Shown in pieces: positions 18,356 through 27,141 of a DNA stretch of 64,000 bases; the first letter of the stretch is position 1, and each line of letters opens with the position of its first letter. The stretch lies in assembly GCF_006716865.1 (NCBI RefSeq), contig NZ_VFPT01000001.1, positions 925,001 through 989,000 on the forward strand, in the 5' to 3' direction. Made by a program: the position numbers and the translations under genes. Source of the stretch: Roseinatronobacter monicus. Lineage in GTDB: Bacteria; Pseudomonadota; Alphaproteobacteria; Rhodobacterales; Rhodobacteraceae. A model generated the notes under the pieces. That model was not told the DNA's origin. It made no database searches and saw only the letters and a list, made by a program, of their open reading frames with translations.

Positions 18356-18548
18356 CCGTAGGTTGCACACATTTTCGCCATAACCTGTGTATGATTTATC
18401 ACATATCCGTCAAGGCAGCCTGAAATCAGAGTTTATCGTGTAATCGGGTGGAACCTTCCTTTATCATGCTAGTGCCTCGCTTCGGGGTATTTGACAGCTT
18501 TGATTTTTTCTGAATCTCTGTGGAGCGTAGCAGCTTTCTGGGGGTGAG

Positions 18549-19040
18549 ATGATGACAAGAGGGTGCAAGCCGAAGTATGTAGTTCGACTGACGACAGAGG
18601 AGCGTGAACACCTTGAAGGGATGATCAGAACGGGTCGGCAAGCCGCCTACAGACTGCTGAAGGCGCGGATTTTGCTGAAGGCGGATGTGTCCTCTGATGG
18701 CCCGGGATGGGAAGATGCGCGCATTGCCGAGGCATTAGAGACCAGTCTCTCGACTGTTTTCCGCACCCGGCGCCAACTTGTGGAGGAAGGGCTTGAGGCG
18801 ACTTTAGCGCGCAAAGTTCCAGCGTCGCTTTCACAACCTCGGATCTTCGATGGGCAAGCCGAGGCCAAGCTGATCGCGCTTGCCTGTTCCGAACCACCCG
18901 AAGGATATACGCACTGGACACTCAGGTTGTTGGAAAAGCGGGTTGTCGAACTGGGCATTGTTGAGCAGGCCAGTGATACCACAATCCAACGCACGCTTAA
19001 AAAAACGCGCTCAAACCGCACCGGAACCGGTACTGGGTAA
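18549..19040 (+). CDS. IS630 transposase, OrfA (N-terminal, DNA-binding part)
   Basis: 163 aa with a helix-turn-helix region (LTTEEREHLEGMIRTGRQAA; DARIAEALETSLSTVFRTRRQLVEEG). The last ~12 residues after TLKK are out of frame with the family. At A7 (18999-19005, CTT AAA AAA ACG) a -1 slip changes TLKK-TRS to TLKK-NALKPHRNRYWV and joins the frame of OrfB. The same A7 is present in copy 2, so this looks like programmed frameshifting rather than decay. Confidence 0.88.
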   Translation: MMTRGCKPKYVVRLTTEEREHLEGMIRTGRQAAYRLLKARILLKADVSSDGPGWEDARIAEALETSLSTVFRTRRQLVEEGLEATLARKVPASLSQPRIFDGQAEAKLIALACSEPPEGYTHWTLRLLEKRVVELGIVEQASDTTIQRTLKKTRSNRTGTGTG

Positions 19041-19066
19041 TCCCACCCAAAGCCAACGCTGGTTTC

Positions 19067-19699
19067 GTGGCGGCCATGGAGAATGTGCTGGACGTCTACA
19101 CCCGTCCACACGATCAAAACCGTCCGCTGGTTTGTCTGGACGAGACCAGCAAACAATTGACCCGTGAGACCCGCACACCCATTCCCATGCAGCCAGGGCG
19201 CGAGGCGCGCCATGACTACGAATATGAACGCGCAGGTGTCGCCAGCCTGTTCATGTTATTCGCTCCTCTGGAGGGCTGGCGCCACGTCGAGATACGCGAT
19301 CGACGCACTGCCATCGATTATGCCCATATCCTGCGCGATCTGGCTGATCTCCACTTTCCCTATGCCGAAAAGATCGATCTCGTGCAGGATAATCTGAACA
19401 CCCACAACCCTGCATCGCTGTACGAGGCTTTCCCGCCTGCCCAAGCGCGCCGCATCGCACAACGGTTCGAATGGCACTACACGCCAAAACATGGGTCTTG
19501 GCTCAACATCGCTGAATGTGAACTCAGCGTCCTCGCTCGCCAATGTCTGGCCCGGCGCATCCCGGACAAAACTATGCTGAAGGCCGAAGTCGATGCATGG
19601 ACAACAAATCGCAACTCCCAACGCGCCAAAACCAACTGGCAGTTCACAACTCAAGACGCGCGCACAAAGCTTATCCGGCTTTATCCGCAAATCGAGTGA
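19067..19699 (+). CDS. IS630 transposase, OrfB (DDE catalytic part)
   Basis: 210 aa reading as the catalytic half: first Asp in LVCLDETSK, second Asp in DLVQDNLNTHN, and Glu in WLNIAECEL. The frame is open back to about 19004, where the -1 slip from OrfA would enter, giving one transposase of roughly 380 residues. The annotated ATG at 19067 (MAAMENVLDV) is an internal Met; independent translation is doubtful. Confidence 0.88.
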   Translation: MAAMENVLDVYTRPHDQNRPLVCLDETSKQLTRETRTPIPMQPGREARHDYEYERAGVASLFMLFAPLEGWRHVEIRDRRTAIDYAHILRDLADLHFPYAEKIDLVQDNLNTHNPASLYEAFPPAQARRIAQRFEWHYTPKHGSWLNIAECELSVLARQCLARRIPDKTMLKAEVDAWTTNRNSQRAKTNWQFTTQDARTKLIRLYPQIE

Positions 19700-19808
19700 A
19701 TCGCAGGACTAGTTGAGTGGCAGAGTGATGAGTGGCAAGTCAGTGCATATCCATGCGCGGCTTGTAGCAAGTCTGCGAATGTGCTCTCTGAAAAAAAGGA
19801 ACGGTAGA

Positions 19809-20444
19809 ATGAGAATGTATCCGATGTTTGCGAGTGCTGCCTTGGCAGGTCTTATGACAACAGGCGCGATGGCGGGCGATTTTTCGAAATCAGGCCCCGG
19901 CATGCAAGAGCCAGTAGTCTCGACTCCTGCAGCCCCTCCTGCGCCTGCGCGCTTTAACTGGACTGGTGGCTATGCCGGTGCAGCATTGGGCTATGGCAAT
20001 ATGTCGTTCAGCGACGGCTTCGATGACAGAAGCAACGCGGCAGGTGGCCTGTTTGCTGGCTACCGTCAGGATATGGGCAATTTTGTTCTGGGCGGCGAAG
20101 CACTGCTTGCACCAGCAACATTTGGCACCCTGACATTGCCAGGTGCCAATGGAGATGAAATCAAGGCTGGCGGTTCGTTGCTGTTTACAGCAGGCGTGCC
20201 CATCTCTGCTGACGCGCGCACATTGGCTTATGCCGGTGTTGGCCCGTCGATGCTGCGCTCAAGCGGGAGCGCAGGGTCCGAGAATTCGTTTGGTGGCACC
20301 GGTGCGATCGGTATCGACCACATGCTTACGGACTCGATCATGGTTCGTGGTTCGGTAAACTACACGGTCATCAACAATGTTGGCCAAGACGATATTAACA
20401 CCCGGACACTGGGCGCTGGCGTTGGCCTTGGCTTCAAATTCTAA
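19809..20444 (+). CDS. Outer-membrane beta-barrel protein (OMP25/Opa-like)
   Basis: 211 aa. Sec signal peptide MRMYPMFASAALAGLMTTGAM with cleavage after AMA; a Pro/Ala linker; then an 8-strand-type barrel (FNWTGGYAGAALGYG, GGLFAGYRQDMGNFVLGGE, TRTLGAGVGLGFKF) ending in the terminal Phe of outer-membrane proteins. ATG at 19809 gives a clean signal peptide; the frame opens upstream into IS-proximal sequence. The right end of IS630 copy 1 lies only 98 bp upstream, so its promoter may be altered or supplied by the element. Confidence 0.85.
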   Translation: MRMYPMFASAALAGLMTTGAMAGDFSKSGPGMQEPVVSTPAAPPAPARFNWTGGYAGAALGYGNMSFSDGFDDRSNAAGGLFAGYRQDMGNFVLGGEALLAPATFGTLTLPGANGDEIKAGGSLLFTAGVPISADARTLAYAGVGPSMLRSSGSAGSENSFGGTGAIGIDHMLTDSIMVRGSVNYTVINNVGQDDINTRTLGAGVGLGFKF

Positions 20445-20496
20445 GGCAGTTTTCGCGGTAATCAAAACCGCGATATGCTGATAGGCTAGTATTGAT

Positions 20497-20526
20497 AAAC
20501 GGCCTCGGAAATTACCGGGGCCGTTT
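20497..20526. terminator. Terminator between the barrel protein and the CoA transferase
   Basis: AAACGGCCTCGG and CCGGGGCCGTTT form a stem around a 6-nt loop. The A and T runs at both ends suit bidirectional termination between these convergent genes. Confidence 0.75.
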
Positions 20527-20562
20527 GCATTTCCTCACCGGTCTGGTGTCGCCGGTTCTGCG

Positions 20563-21675
20563 TCAGTCATCCGCGCCAAGTTTTGGCGCAGGACTGTGTT
20601 GCAGGTCCGGATGTGCAGAAAAGTTGAATGGCGAGCGCACGCCTTTCATGCCCTGCATGTCCAGTTCCAGCCCACGTGCAATCACCTGCGGGTCCGCAAA
20701 TACCTCGGCCATGTCATTTATCGGGCCAGCAGGCACGCCTTGTGATTCACAGGCTGTCAGCAGCGCGTCTTTCGCCCAGTTCTGGGTTTTCTCGCAAATC
20801 AGATCAGACAATTCAGTCCCACGGCTGACCCGCTTGGCGTTGTTCTGGTAGTCAGGGTGTTCTGCCAGCGCCTCCAGCCCCAGCAGGTTGCACAGGCGCT
20901 GATATTGCGCGTCATTGCCTGTGGCGATGATGATATGTCCATCGCAACAGGGCACGACCTGATAGGGTGCCAGATTGGGGTGAAAATTACCCAGCCGCGT
21001 CGGGGCTGTGCCCGTGGCCAGATAGTTCATAGCCTGATTGGCCATAATCGCAACTGCACTGTCCATCAGCGCTAGATCAATATGCTGGCCCAGCCCTGTG
21101 CGCGTGCGCTCGTGCAGGGCCGCCAGAATTGCCGTGCTGGCATAAATTCCGGTGATGATGTCGGTGACCGCAACGCCCACCTTATGCGGCATCCCTTCGG
21201 CGGGTCCGGTGACCGACATCAGGCCAGACATGCCTTGAATGATATAGTCATAGCCGGCGCGGTGCGCGTATGGTCCGGTCTGGCCAAAGCCGGTGATCGA
21301 GCAATAGATCAACCCCGGATTCAGCGCCGACAGGCTGGCGTAATCAAGGCCGTATTTTGCCAGCCCGCCGACCTTGAAATTCTCGATCAGCACATCTGCC
21401 CCGGCCACAAGCTCGCGGGTCTTCTGCTGGCCCTCTGGCGTGCGGAAATCAGCGGTGACCGACGCCTTGCCGCGATTGGTGGCGTGAAAATACGCCGCCT
21501 CTTGCGTGTCACCGCGGTCAATGAAGGGGGGGCCCCAACGGCGGGTGTCATCGCCCTCGGGCGCTTCAACCTTGATTACCTCAGCCCCAAGGTCTGCGAG
21601 CGTCTGACCGGCCCAAGGGCCAGCCAGAATGCGCGCAAGCTCGATGACGCGAATGCCCGCCAGCGGCCCTGACAT
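20563..21675 (-). CDS. CaiB/BaiF family CoA transferase (family III)
   Basis: 370 aa. N-terminal GIRVIELARILAGPWAGQTLADLGAEVIKVE, RGKASVTADFRT, and SITGFGQTGPYAHRAGYDYIIQGMSG with the catalytic Asp in GYD. Such enzymes move CoA between carboxylic acids. The substrate cannot be told from sequence; no pathway genes adjoin it. Its start lies 5 bp from the dsbA stop on the same strand, so the two may be co-transcribed. Confidence 0.88.
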   Translation of the reverse strand: MSGPLAGIRVIELARILAGPWAGQTLADLGAEVIKVEAPEGDDTRRWGPPFIDRGDTQEAAYFHATNRGKASVTADFRTPEGQQKTRELVAGADVLIENFKVGGLAKYGLDYASLSALNPGLIYCSITGFGQTGPYAHRAGYDYIIQGMSGLMSVTGPAEGMPHKVGVAVTDIITGIYASTAILAALHERTRTGLGQHIDLALMDSAVAIMANQAMNYLATGTAPTRLGNFHPNLAPYQVVPCCDGHIIIATGNDAQYQRLCNLLGLEALAEHPDYQNNAKRVSRGTELSDLICEKTQNWAKDALLTACESQGVPAGPINDMAEVFADPQVIARGLELDMQGMKGVRSPFNFSAHPDLQHSPAPKLGADD

Positions 21676-21680
21676 GTGCC

Positions 21681-22337
21681 TTAGTTTCCCAGCTTGTCGT
21701 TCAAAATACTCTCGAACTCGGAATAGGACATGTTGCTATAGGCTTCACCATTGATGATGAAGCTTGGGGTCGAACGAATGCCGTAAGTTTCTGCATTGGC
21801 CTGATAGAACTCGGTCAGTTCCAGCGCTTTGTCGGCATCTTCAAGGCAGGCGTTCAACTGGTCATCATCCATGCCAGCCTGACGGCCAAGACGGCGCAGG
21901 TTGTTGGCAACCTGCATTGGGTCATTGGATGCGGCCCATGTGCTTTGGTTCTCGTAAATCAGATCCAGCATGCCGTGATAGCGGGCCTCGCCGCCGCAGC
22001 GCGCAACCATTGCGGCCCATAGGCCATAGCGGTCAAAATACACTTCGCGCTTGAGATACAGAATCTCGCCCGTGTCGATGAAGTTTTCCTTGATCTGTTG
22101 GAACGGCCCTTGATTGAAGGTGGCGCAATGCGGGCATGTCAGGGACGAATATTCCACCATCACCACCGAGCCTTCCTGATTGCCCAACGGCATGTCAAGT
22201 TCGTGAATCTGATGCTCTTCCATGACTGCACTTGCCGCGATGGGGCTGGTTGCTGTGTTGGATTGCGTGCTATACCACCAACCCCCGGCCCCAATGGCAG
22301 CCACAACGGCAAGCGCGGGCAGAAGTGTCTTGTTCAT
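21681..22337 (-). CDS. DsbA-family thioredoxin-fold oxidoreductase
   Basis: 218 aa. N-terminal hydrophobic segment (LLPALAVVAAIGAGGWWY) marks an exported or membrane-anchored periplasmic protein. Thioredoxin-fold motif MVEYSSLTCPHCATFNQ has the redox CPHC pair, and STPSFIING the cis-Pro. It is DsbA/BdbD-like and probably oxidises periplasmic thiols. The start overlaps the dciA stop by 4 bp (ATGA). Confidence 0.9.
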   Translation of the reverse strand: MNKTLLPALAVVAAIGAGGWWYSTQSNTATSPIAASAVMEEHQIHELDMPLGNQEGSVVMVEYSSLTCPHCATFNQGPFQQIKENFIDTGEILYLKREVYFDRYGLWAAMVARCGGEARYHGMLDLIYENQSTWAASNDPMQVANNLRRLGRQAGMDDDQLNACLEDADKALELTEFYQANAETYGIRSTPSFIINGEAYSNMSYSEFESILNDKLGN

Positions 22338-22879
22338 GAGTATTTCCCTTTTGTGTTCTTAGCCTTGGTTAAGACATTGCATGCCAGTCGTTCAAGGGCT
22401 GTGCGTAAGCTGTCATCGTGAACGCCAGCCGCAGTTGCGGCGGCGTCTTGCTGGATTTCAGGTGCAATGGCTGGTTTGGCTGCCGCCTTGGCAGGCGTGA
22501 ATTCCGCTTGCCCTTCGGCAAACCCCATTGGCGCGGTTTGAGTCAATGTAATGCGTGCAATCGCATTATAGCCATAGCAGGCGTTCACTTTTTCGCGCAG
22601 GGCAGGCAGTTGCATTTGCAGCATCGGCCCTGCCGCGCCGGTGGTCAGAAGGGTCAGATTGGCCCCCAAGCCCCCCTTGCCATAGCTGATTTTGATGGGG
22701 CGGCACATGGCGGCAATATCTTCGCCTGCAATTTCGGCCCAATGTGTCAGCACCCGCGACACCGCAAACCCGCGCGCTTCGCCTGCTTTGCGGATTTGAC
22801 CACCCATCAGTTTTGATGCTGTCTCGAATCCGCGCGCGCGGCGCGAAGGCGGCGTGTAGGGGGCAGATTTCTTTGCCAT
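22334..22879 (-). CDS. DciA-like DUF721 protein
   Basis: 181 aa. The N-terminal ~100 residues match the DUF721/DciA type (SKLMGGQIRKAGEARGFAVSRVLTHWAEIAGEDIA, CRPIKISYG), followed by an Ala-rich variable tail. DciA loads the replicative helicase in bacteria lacking DnaC, but this short alphaproteobacterial relative is only assigned by resemblance. ATG at 22879 starts MAKKSAPYTPPSRRARGF. Divergent from mutY with about 100 bp between. Confidence 0.75.
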   Translation of the reverse strand: MAKKSAPYTPPSRRARGFETASKLMGGQIRKAGEARGFAVSRVLTHWAEIAGEDIAAMCRPIKISYGKGGLGANLTLLTTGAAGPMLQMQLPALREKVNACYGYNAIARITLTQTAPMGFAEGQAEFTPAKAAAKPAIAPEIQQDAAATAAGVHDDSLRTALERLACNVLTKAKNTKGKYS

Positions 22880-22980
22880 ATCGTCAAGCCGACCCTTGCA
22901 GTGGTTGTCCCTTAGTTTACCCTTTGTGGCAGGCAATTCCAGTAGGGTGGCGCAGATTTCACCACAGCAGGGCATAACAC

Positions 22981-24036
22981 ATGCGTGACGCGGGCGACAC
23001 TCTGATCTCTGTCAAACTGATGCAATGGTATGACCGCCATGCCCGCACGCTGCCGTGGCGTGTGCCGCCCGGCAGCACGCAGGCACCTGATCCGTACCGC
23101 ATCTGGCTGGCCGAGGTGATGTTGCAGCAAACGACAGTTGCCGCCGTGCAGGCGTATTTTCAACGTTTCACCACGCGTTGGCCAACTGTTCAGGCATTGG
23201 CAGCGGCGCACGATGAGGATGTTATGGCCGAATGGGCCGGGCTGGGCTACTACGCCCGCGCGCGCAACTTGTTGAAATGCGCGCGCGCGGTTGCGGAAAT
23301 GGGCGGCTTTCCCCGCACGCGCACAGATTTGCAGAGTTTGCCGGGGATTGGCCCTTACACCTCGGCGGCGATTGCAGCGATTGCTTTTGAGCAGCCGGAA
23401 ACCGTGCTGGACGGCAACGTTGAGCGTGTGATGGCGCGGCTGTTTGATGAACACACGCCTTTGCCACAGGCAAAGCCGATCCTGACCGCCTATGCCGCGC
23501 GACTGACGCCGCAGCACAGACCGGGCGATCATGCGCAGGCCGTAATGGATTTGGGGGCCACGATCTGCACGCCGCGCAACCCGGCTTGCGGTATCTGCCC
23601 GGTGATGGCGGATTGCGCCGCGCGCCGTGCCGGAACTGCGCCAAGCCTGCCGCGCAAGACCCGCAAACCCGCAAAGCCGGTGCGGCTGGGCATCGCCTAT
23701 CTTGGGCGGCGGGCAGATGGGGCGTGGCTGATGGAACGCCGCCCCCCGCATGGGCTGCTGGGCGGAATGCTGGGCTGGCCCGGCAGCGATTGGACCACAC
23801 TGCCCCCCGAAGATGTGCCGCCCCTTGGCGCGGAATGGCGCGCCCTGCCGGGCGAGGTGCGCCACACATTCACCCATTTTCACTTGCGCCTGAGCGTGCA
23901 GGTTGCCCATCTTCCCATATCGGCGCAGGGCATGTTTGTTCCGGCGGATGCGTTTGACCCTGCCGCCTTGCCCACAGTCATGCGCAAGGCGTATGCGCTG
24001 GGGGCTGCTCATTTCAACATATCGGAGGTATCATGA
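22981..24036 (+). CDS. mutY: A/G-specific adenine glycosylase
   Basis: Removes A paired with 8-oxoG or G. 351 aa: helix-hairpin-helix LPGIGPYTSAAIAAIAF with the catalytic Asp in VLDGNVERVMARL; iron-sulfur ligands in CTPRNPACGICPVMADC (Cys spacing 6-2-5); N-terminal AEVMLQQTTVAAV; C-terminal NUDIX-like 8-oxoG recognition domain (MERRPPHGLLGGMLGWPG; HTFTHFHL). Its stop overlaps the gloA start (ATGA). Confidence 0.96.
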   Translation: MRDAGDTLISVKLMQWYDRHARTLPWRVPPGSTQAPDPYRIWLAEVMLQQTTVAAVQAYFQRFTTRWPTVQALAAAHDEDVMAEWAGLGYYARARNLLKCARAVAEMGGFPRTRTDLQSLPGIGPYTSAAIAAIAFEQPETVLDGNVERVMARLFDEHTPLPQAKPILTAYAARLTPQHRPGDHAQAVMDLGATICTPRNPACGICPVMADCAARRAGTAPSLPRKTRKPAKPVRLGIAYLGRRADGAWLMERRPPHGLLGGMLGWPGSDWTTLPPEDVPPLGAEWRALPGEVRHTFTHFHLRLSVQVAHLPISAQGMFVPADAFDPAALPTVMRKAYALGAAHFNISEVS

Positions 24037-24533
24037 GCGATGATCTGAATGCGACAGACGGTTTCGTCCTGACCCATACGATGCTGCGCATCAAAGACCC
24101 CGTGCGGTCATTGGAATTTTATCAGCAGGTGCTGGGCTTCCGGCTGGTCACGCAACTGGATTTTGAAGAGGCGCGCTTCTCGCTGTATTTCCTGCAACCG
24201 CGCGGCCACTCGGACAGTGCAGACGGGTCGCTGGATCATACCTTCAGCCGGATGGGCCTGCTGGAACTGACCCATAACTGGGGCACCGAGGCGGATGACA
24301 CCGAGATGCATTCGGGCAATTCCGCACCCAAAGGGTTCGGGCATATCTGCATTGCCGTGCCCGACATTCAGGCCGCCTGCGCGCGGTTTGATACAATGGG
24401 CGTGCAGTTTCAGAAACGGCTGGGAGAGGGTGGGATGAAAGAGATTGCGTTCATTCTGGACCCTGACGGTTATTGGCTCGAAGTGGTACAACCCTCGTTG
24501 ATGGACGGGGTGCTGGCGGGCAATAAAGTGTGA
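24033..24533 (+). CDS. gloA: Lactoylglutathione lyase (glyoxalase I)
   Basis: Converts the hemithioacetal of methylglyoxal and glutathione to S-lactoylglutathione. 166 aa with glyoxalase I signatures: HTMLRIKDPVRSLEFYQQVLGF (metal His), LELTHNWGTE (metal Glu), GFGHICIAVPD (metal His) and DPDGYWLEVVQP (catalytic Glu). The length suits the longer proteobacterial/eukaryotic class, often Zn-dependent. Coupled to mutY by a 4-bp overlap. Confidence 0.94.
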   Translation: MSDDLNATDGFVLTHTMLRIKDPVRSLEFYQQVLGFRLVTQLDFEEARFSLYFLQPRGHSDSADGSLDHTFSRMGLLELTHNWGTEADDTEMHSGNSAPKGFGHICIAVPDIQAACARFDTMGVQFQKRLGEGGMKEIAFILDPDGYWLEVVQPSLMDGVLAGNKV

Positions 24534-24617
24534 TTCTGTCGCAGGGTGACTGGCTGTTATATGCGCGAATTCAGGGTATAGTTCGGCGCATAATAAAAAT
24601 CATTGGAGTGGCGCGCC

Positions 24618-25757
24618 GTGACACCAGAGCAATTTCGCAAAATGGCTTCTGCCTTGCCCTTTTGGGTGTCGCTGGGGTTTGTGCCGCTGATTTTGGTCGC
24701 AGCGCTATGGGGGGGCTGGTGGTTCATGCTGCCCGTGGCTTACGGGTGGTGGGCCTTTACGCTGATCGATTTCATCACGGGGCTGAACACGGACAACCCT
24801 GACACGGAAACCCCGCTGAAAGACCTGTTCTGGTATCGCCTGATCACGCTGATCTGGTTCCCGATTCAGACGCTGACCATTTTCGCGGTCATCTGGTGGC
24901 TGACAACACAAGCGCAACTCAACTGGTGGGAAGATTTGGGCATCATGTTTGGCGTGGGCGTCATGTCAGGGGTTATCGGCATTGTCTACGCGCATGAACT
25001 GATGCACCAGAAAACGCAGCATGAACGGTGGTTGGCAGATCTGCTTCTGGCAAGTGTGCTGTATAGTCACTTCCGCTCGGAACATATGCAGGTGCATCAC
25101 CGCTATGTCGGCACCCCGCGCGACCCGGTAACGGCCCGCTACAATGAGGGGTTCATTGCCTATTTTGGCCGTGTCTTGCGCGATTGTCCCCCTTCTGCCT
25201 TTCGCGCCGAGGCGGCCATGCTTGCGCGCAAGGGCTTGCCGTGGTGGCATCGCAGCAACCCGTTCTGGCGCTACGGCGTGCTGCAACTGGGCATGTTGGC
25301 GCTGGCCCTTGCGATTGGCGGGGGCTGGGGGCTGGTGCTGTTCGTCTGGCAGGCTTTTGTTGCCTTCTGGCATCTGGAGCTGACCAATTACATCGAGCAT
25401 TACGGGTTGACGCGGCGGCATCTTGGCGATGGCAAATATGAACCAGTGCGCCCGCATCATAGCTGGAACGCATCGCATACCGCGTCAAACTGGCTGATGA
25501 TCAATCTACCGCGCCATTCAGACCACCATTTCAAGCCTGAGCGCCGCTTTCCCCTGTTGCAGACCTATGATGAACACGCGGCCCCGCAACTGCCTTTTGG
25601 CTATCCGGCGCTGACCACACTGGCGATGTTTCCGCCGCTGTTCCGGCGTTACATGAACCCCAAAGTGCGCGAGTGGCGGCGGCAATTTTACCCCGATATT
25701 GAGGATTGGACCGATTATACCCTGCACCAAACCCCCTTGCCCAAAGGGGCGTCTTGA
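24618..25757 (+). CDS. alkB: Alkane 1-monooxygenase, AlkB type
   Basis: Integral-membrane di-iron hydroxylase that turns n-alkanes into 1-alkanols with electrons from rubredoxin. 379 aa with about six membrane helices and all His boxes: HELMHQ, HMQVHH, the AlkB-specific NYIEHYGL, and HSDHH followed by FKPERRFPLL. GTG at 24618 has GGAG about 9 nt upstream and is preferred over TTG at 24603. No rubredoxin or rubredoxin reductase gene is seen nearby, so partners must be encoded elsewhere. Confidence 0.93.
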   Translation: MTPEQFRKMASALPFWVSLGFVPLILVAALWGGWWFMLPVAYGWWAFTLIDFITGLNTDNPDTETPLKDLFWYRLITLIWFPIQTLTIFAVIWWLTTQAQLNWWEDLGIMFGVGVMSGVIGIVYAHELMHQKTQHERWLADLLLASVLYSHFRSEHMQVHHRYVGTPRDPVTARYNEGFIAYFGRVLRDCPPSAFRAEAAMLARKGLPWWHRSNPFWRYGVLQLGMLALALAIGGGWGLVLFVWQAFVAFWHLELTNYIEHYGLTRRHLGDGKYEPVRPHHSWNASHTASNWLMINLPRHSDHHFKPERRFPLLQTYDEHAAPQLPFGYPALTTLAMFPPLFRRYMNPKVREWRRQFYPDIEDWTDYTLHQTPLPKGAS

Positions 25758-25787
25758 GGATGCGGGCAGGGGCGCTATCTCTGGGGC

Positions 25788-26159
25788 ATGGAACAGATAG
25801 AAATTCTCTATAATGGCCGCTGCCCCATCTGCTCGGCGGAAATCGCGCAATATCGCAAACAGGCCGAGCGCGTGGATGCGCCAGTGGCTTTTGTTGATCT
25901 GCATGACGCAAGATTGTCGGAGTGGGGTCTGAGCGCAGAGCAGGCAACGCGGCGCTTTCACGCGCGCAAAGAGGGCCAGATCATTTCCGGCTTTCCGGCT
26001 TTTCTTATTCTGTGGGCTGAGTTGCCGCGCATGCGCTGGGTGGCGCGGGTGTTGTCCGTGCCGGGGCTGCACCAGATCGCAGATTTTGGTTACAACTATG
26101 TGGCGGCCCCGTTGCTATACTGGCTGCACCGACGCCGCGAAGCGCGCAAGGCCGCGTAA
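25788..26159 (+). CDS. DCC-family thiol-disulfide oxidoreductase-like protein (DUF393)
   Basis: 123 aa beginning MEQIEILYNGRCPICSAEIAQYRK, with the DxxCxxC-like CPIC pair that names the DCC family (here NG in place of DG). The rest is the usual helical DUF393 body, with a hydrophobic stretch near residues 70-110. Function is unproven; a thiol redox role is inferred. It follows alkB by 30 bp and converges on nadK. Confidence 0.8.
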   Translation: MEQIEILYNGRCPICSAEIAQYRKQAERVDAPVAFVDLHDARLSEWGLSAEQATRRFHARKEGQIISGFPAFLILWAELPRMRWVARVLSVPGLHQIADFGYNYVAAPLLYWLHRRREARKAA

Positions 26160-26172
26160 GCGTCTGCGCCGC

Positions 26173-26934
26173 TCAGACGAATTGCTCGCGTATCAGGCGC
26201 TCTTCCAGCCCATGACCGGGGTCGAATAGAAGTTTATGCGCAATATCGCGCGCAGATGACACATCCACGCGCACGACATTGCGCACCGATCTGCTATCTG
26301 CATCGGCCATAACGGGGCGGCGCTCTGGATCAAGCACCTCAAATCGGACATGCGAGGATTTCGGCAACAAGGCCCCGCGCCAGCGTCTGGGGCGAAACGC
26401 CGCAACCGGCGTCAGCGCCAGAACATCAGAGCCGATGGGCAGAATCGGGCCGTGCGCGGAATAGTTATACGCGGTCGATCCCGCAGGCGTGCTGAGCATC
26501 GCACCATCGCATACCAACTCGTCCAGCCGTTGCTTGCCATCAACGATAATGCGCAATTTCGCCGCCTGTGCGCCTTGCCGCAACAACGAGACTTCGTTGA
26601 TCGCCAATGCCTCGTATACTGATCCATCACTACGCGTGGCCTGCATGCGCAACGGGTTAAGCACCGCCATTTCGGCTTGATCCAGCCGGTCCAGCACCCC
26701 CTCGACCTGATAGGTATTCATCAAAAAACCAACGGTCCCGCGATTCATGCCATAGACCGGCGTGTCCAGATGCTGGGTGGCATGAAGCGTCTGGAGCATG
26801 AAGCCGTCGCCACCAAGTGCAATGATGACCTCTGCCTCTTCCGCAGGGACCGACTTGTGGCGCCATGTCAGCGCTGCCAACGCTTCTTGCGCGTCAGGTG
26901 CTGCACTGGCCATGAAAGCAAGCTTGGGCGGCAT
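26173..26934 (-). CDS. nadK: NAD kinase
   Basis: ATP-dependent phosphorylation of NAD to NADP. 253 aa: nucleotide motif IIALGGDGFMLQTLH (GGDG), GMNRGTVGFLMN, LAINEVSLLR, and DGAMLSTPAGSTAYNYSAHGPI, the diagnostic catalytic loop. ATG at 26934 (MPPKLAFMASAA) has AGGAG 5-9 nt upstream; the frame to 27069 is longer but unlikely. Divergent from glyA. Confidence 0.95.
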   Translation of the reverse strand: MPPKLAFMASAAPDAQEALAALTWRHKSVPAEEAEVIIALGGDGFMLQTLHATQHLDTPVYGMNRGTVGFLMNTYQVEGVLDRLDQAEMAVLNPLRMQATRSDGSVYEALAINEVSLLRQGAQAAKLRIIVDGKQRLDELVCDGAMLSTPAGSTAYNYSAHGPILPIGSDVLALTPVAAFRPRRWRGALLPKSSHVRFEVLDPERRPVMADADSRSVRNVVRVDVSSARDIAHKLLFDPGHGLEERLIREQFV

Positions 26935-27141
26935 GGGGACTCCTGCATTGGTGTGCCCTTTCTCGCCCGCATCCCCCTGCTTGGCAAGCGCGTTCCGATG
27001 CGCTGCATCTGGTGCGGATCGGGAACGAAACTGCATATGCGGTCGGCCTGACACAGCAGAATGACGCAAACAAGCCTTTGCGCCACGGTTCAGATGCGCT
27101 AATTGACCCTTAAGTCATCATCCAGGACCCGGAGGCCGCGC

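Larger units (their letters stand above)
18472..19709 (+). mobile_element. IS630-family insertion sequence, copy 1
   Basis: 1,238 bp, flanked by the TA target duplication typical of IS630/Tc1-mariner elements (18470-18471 and 19710-19711). The ends are imperfect inverted repeats: left GTGCCTCGCTTCGGGG..., right (reverse complement) GTCCTGCGATTCACTC..., sharing GT-C--CG-TTC and a later ATTTG. The encoded proteins are identical to those of copy 2 (36182-37419), which lies in the opposite orientation, implying recent transposition or gene conversion. Confidence 0.92.
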
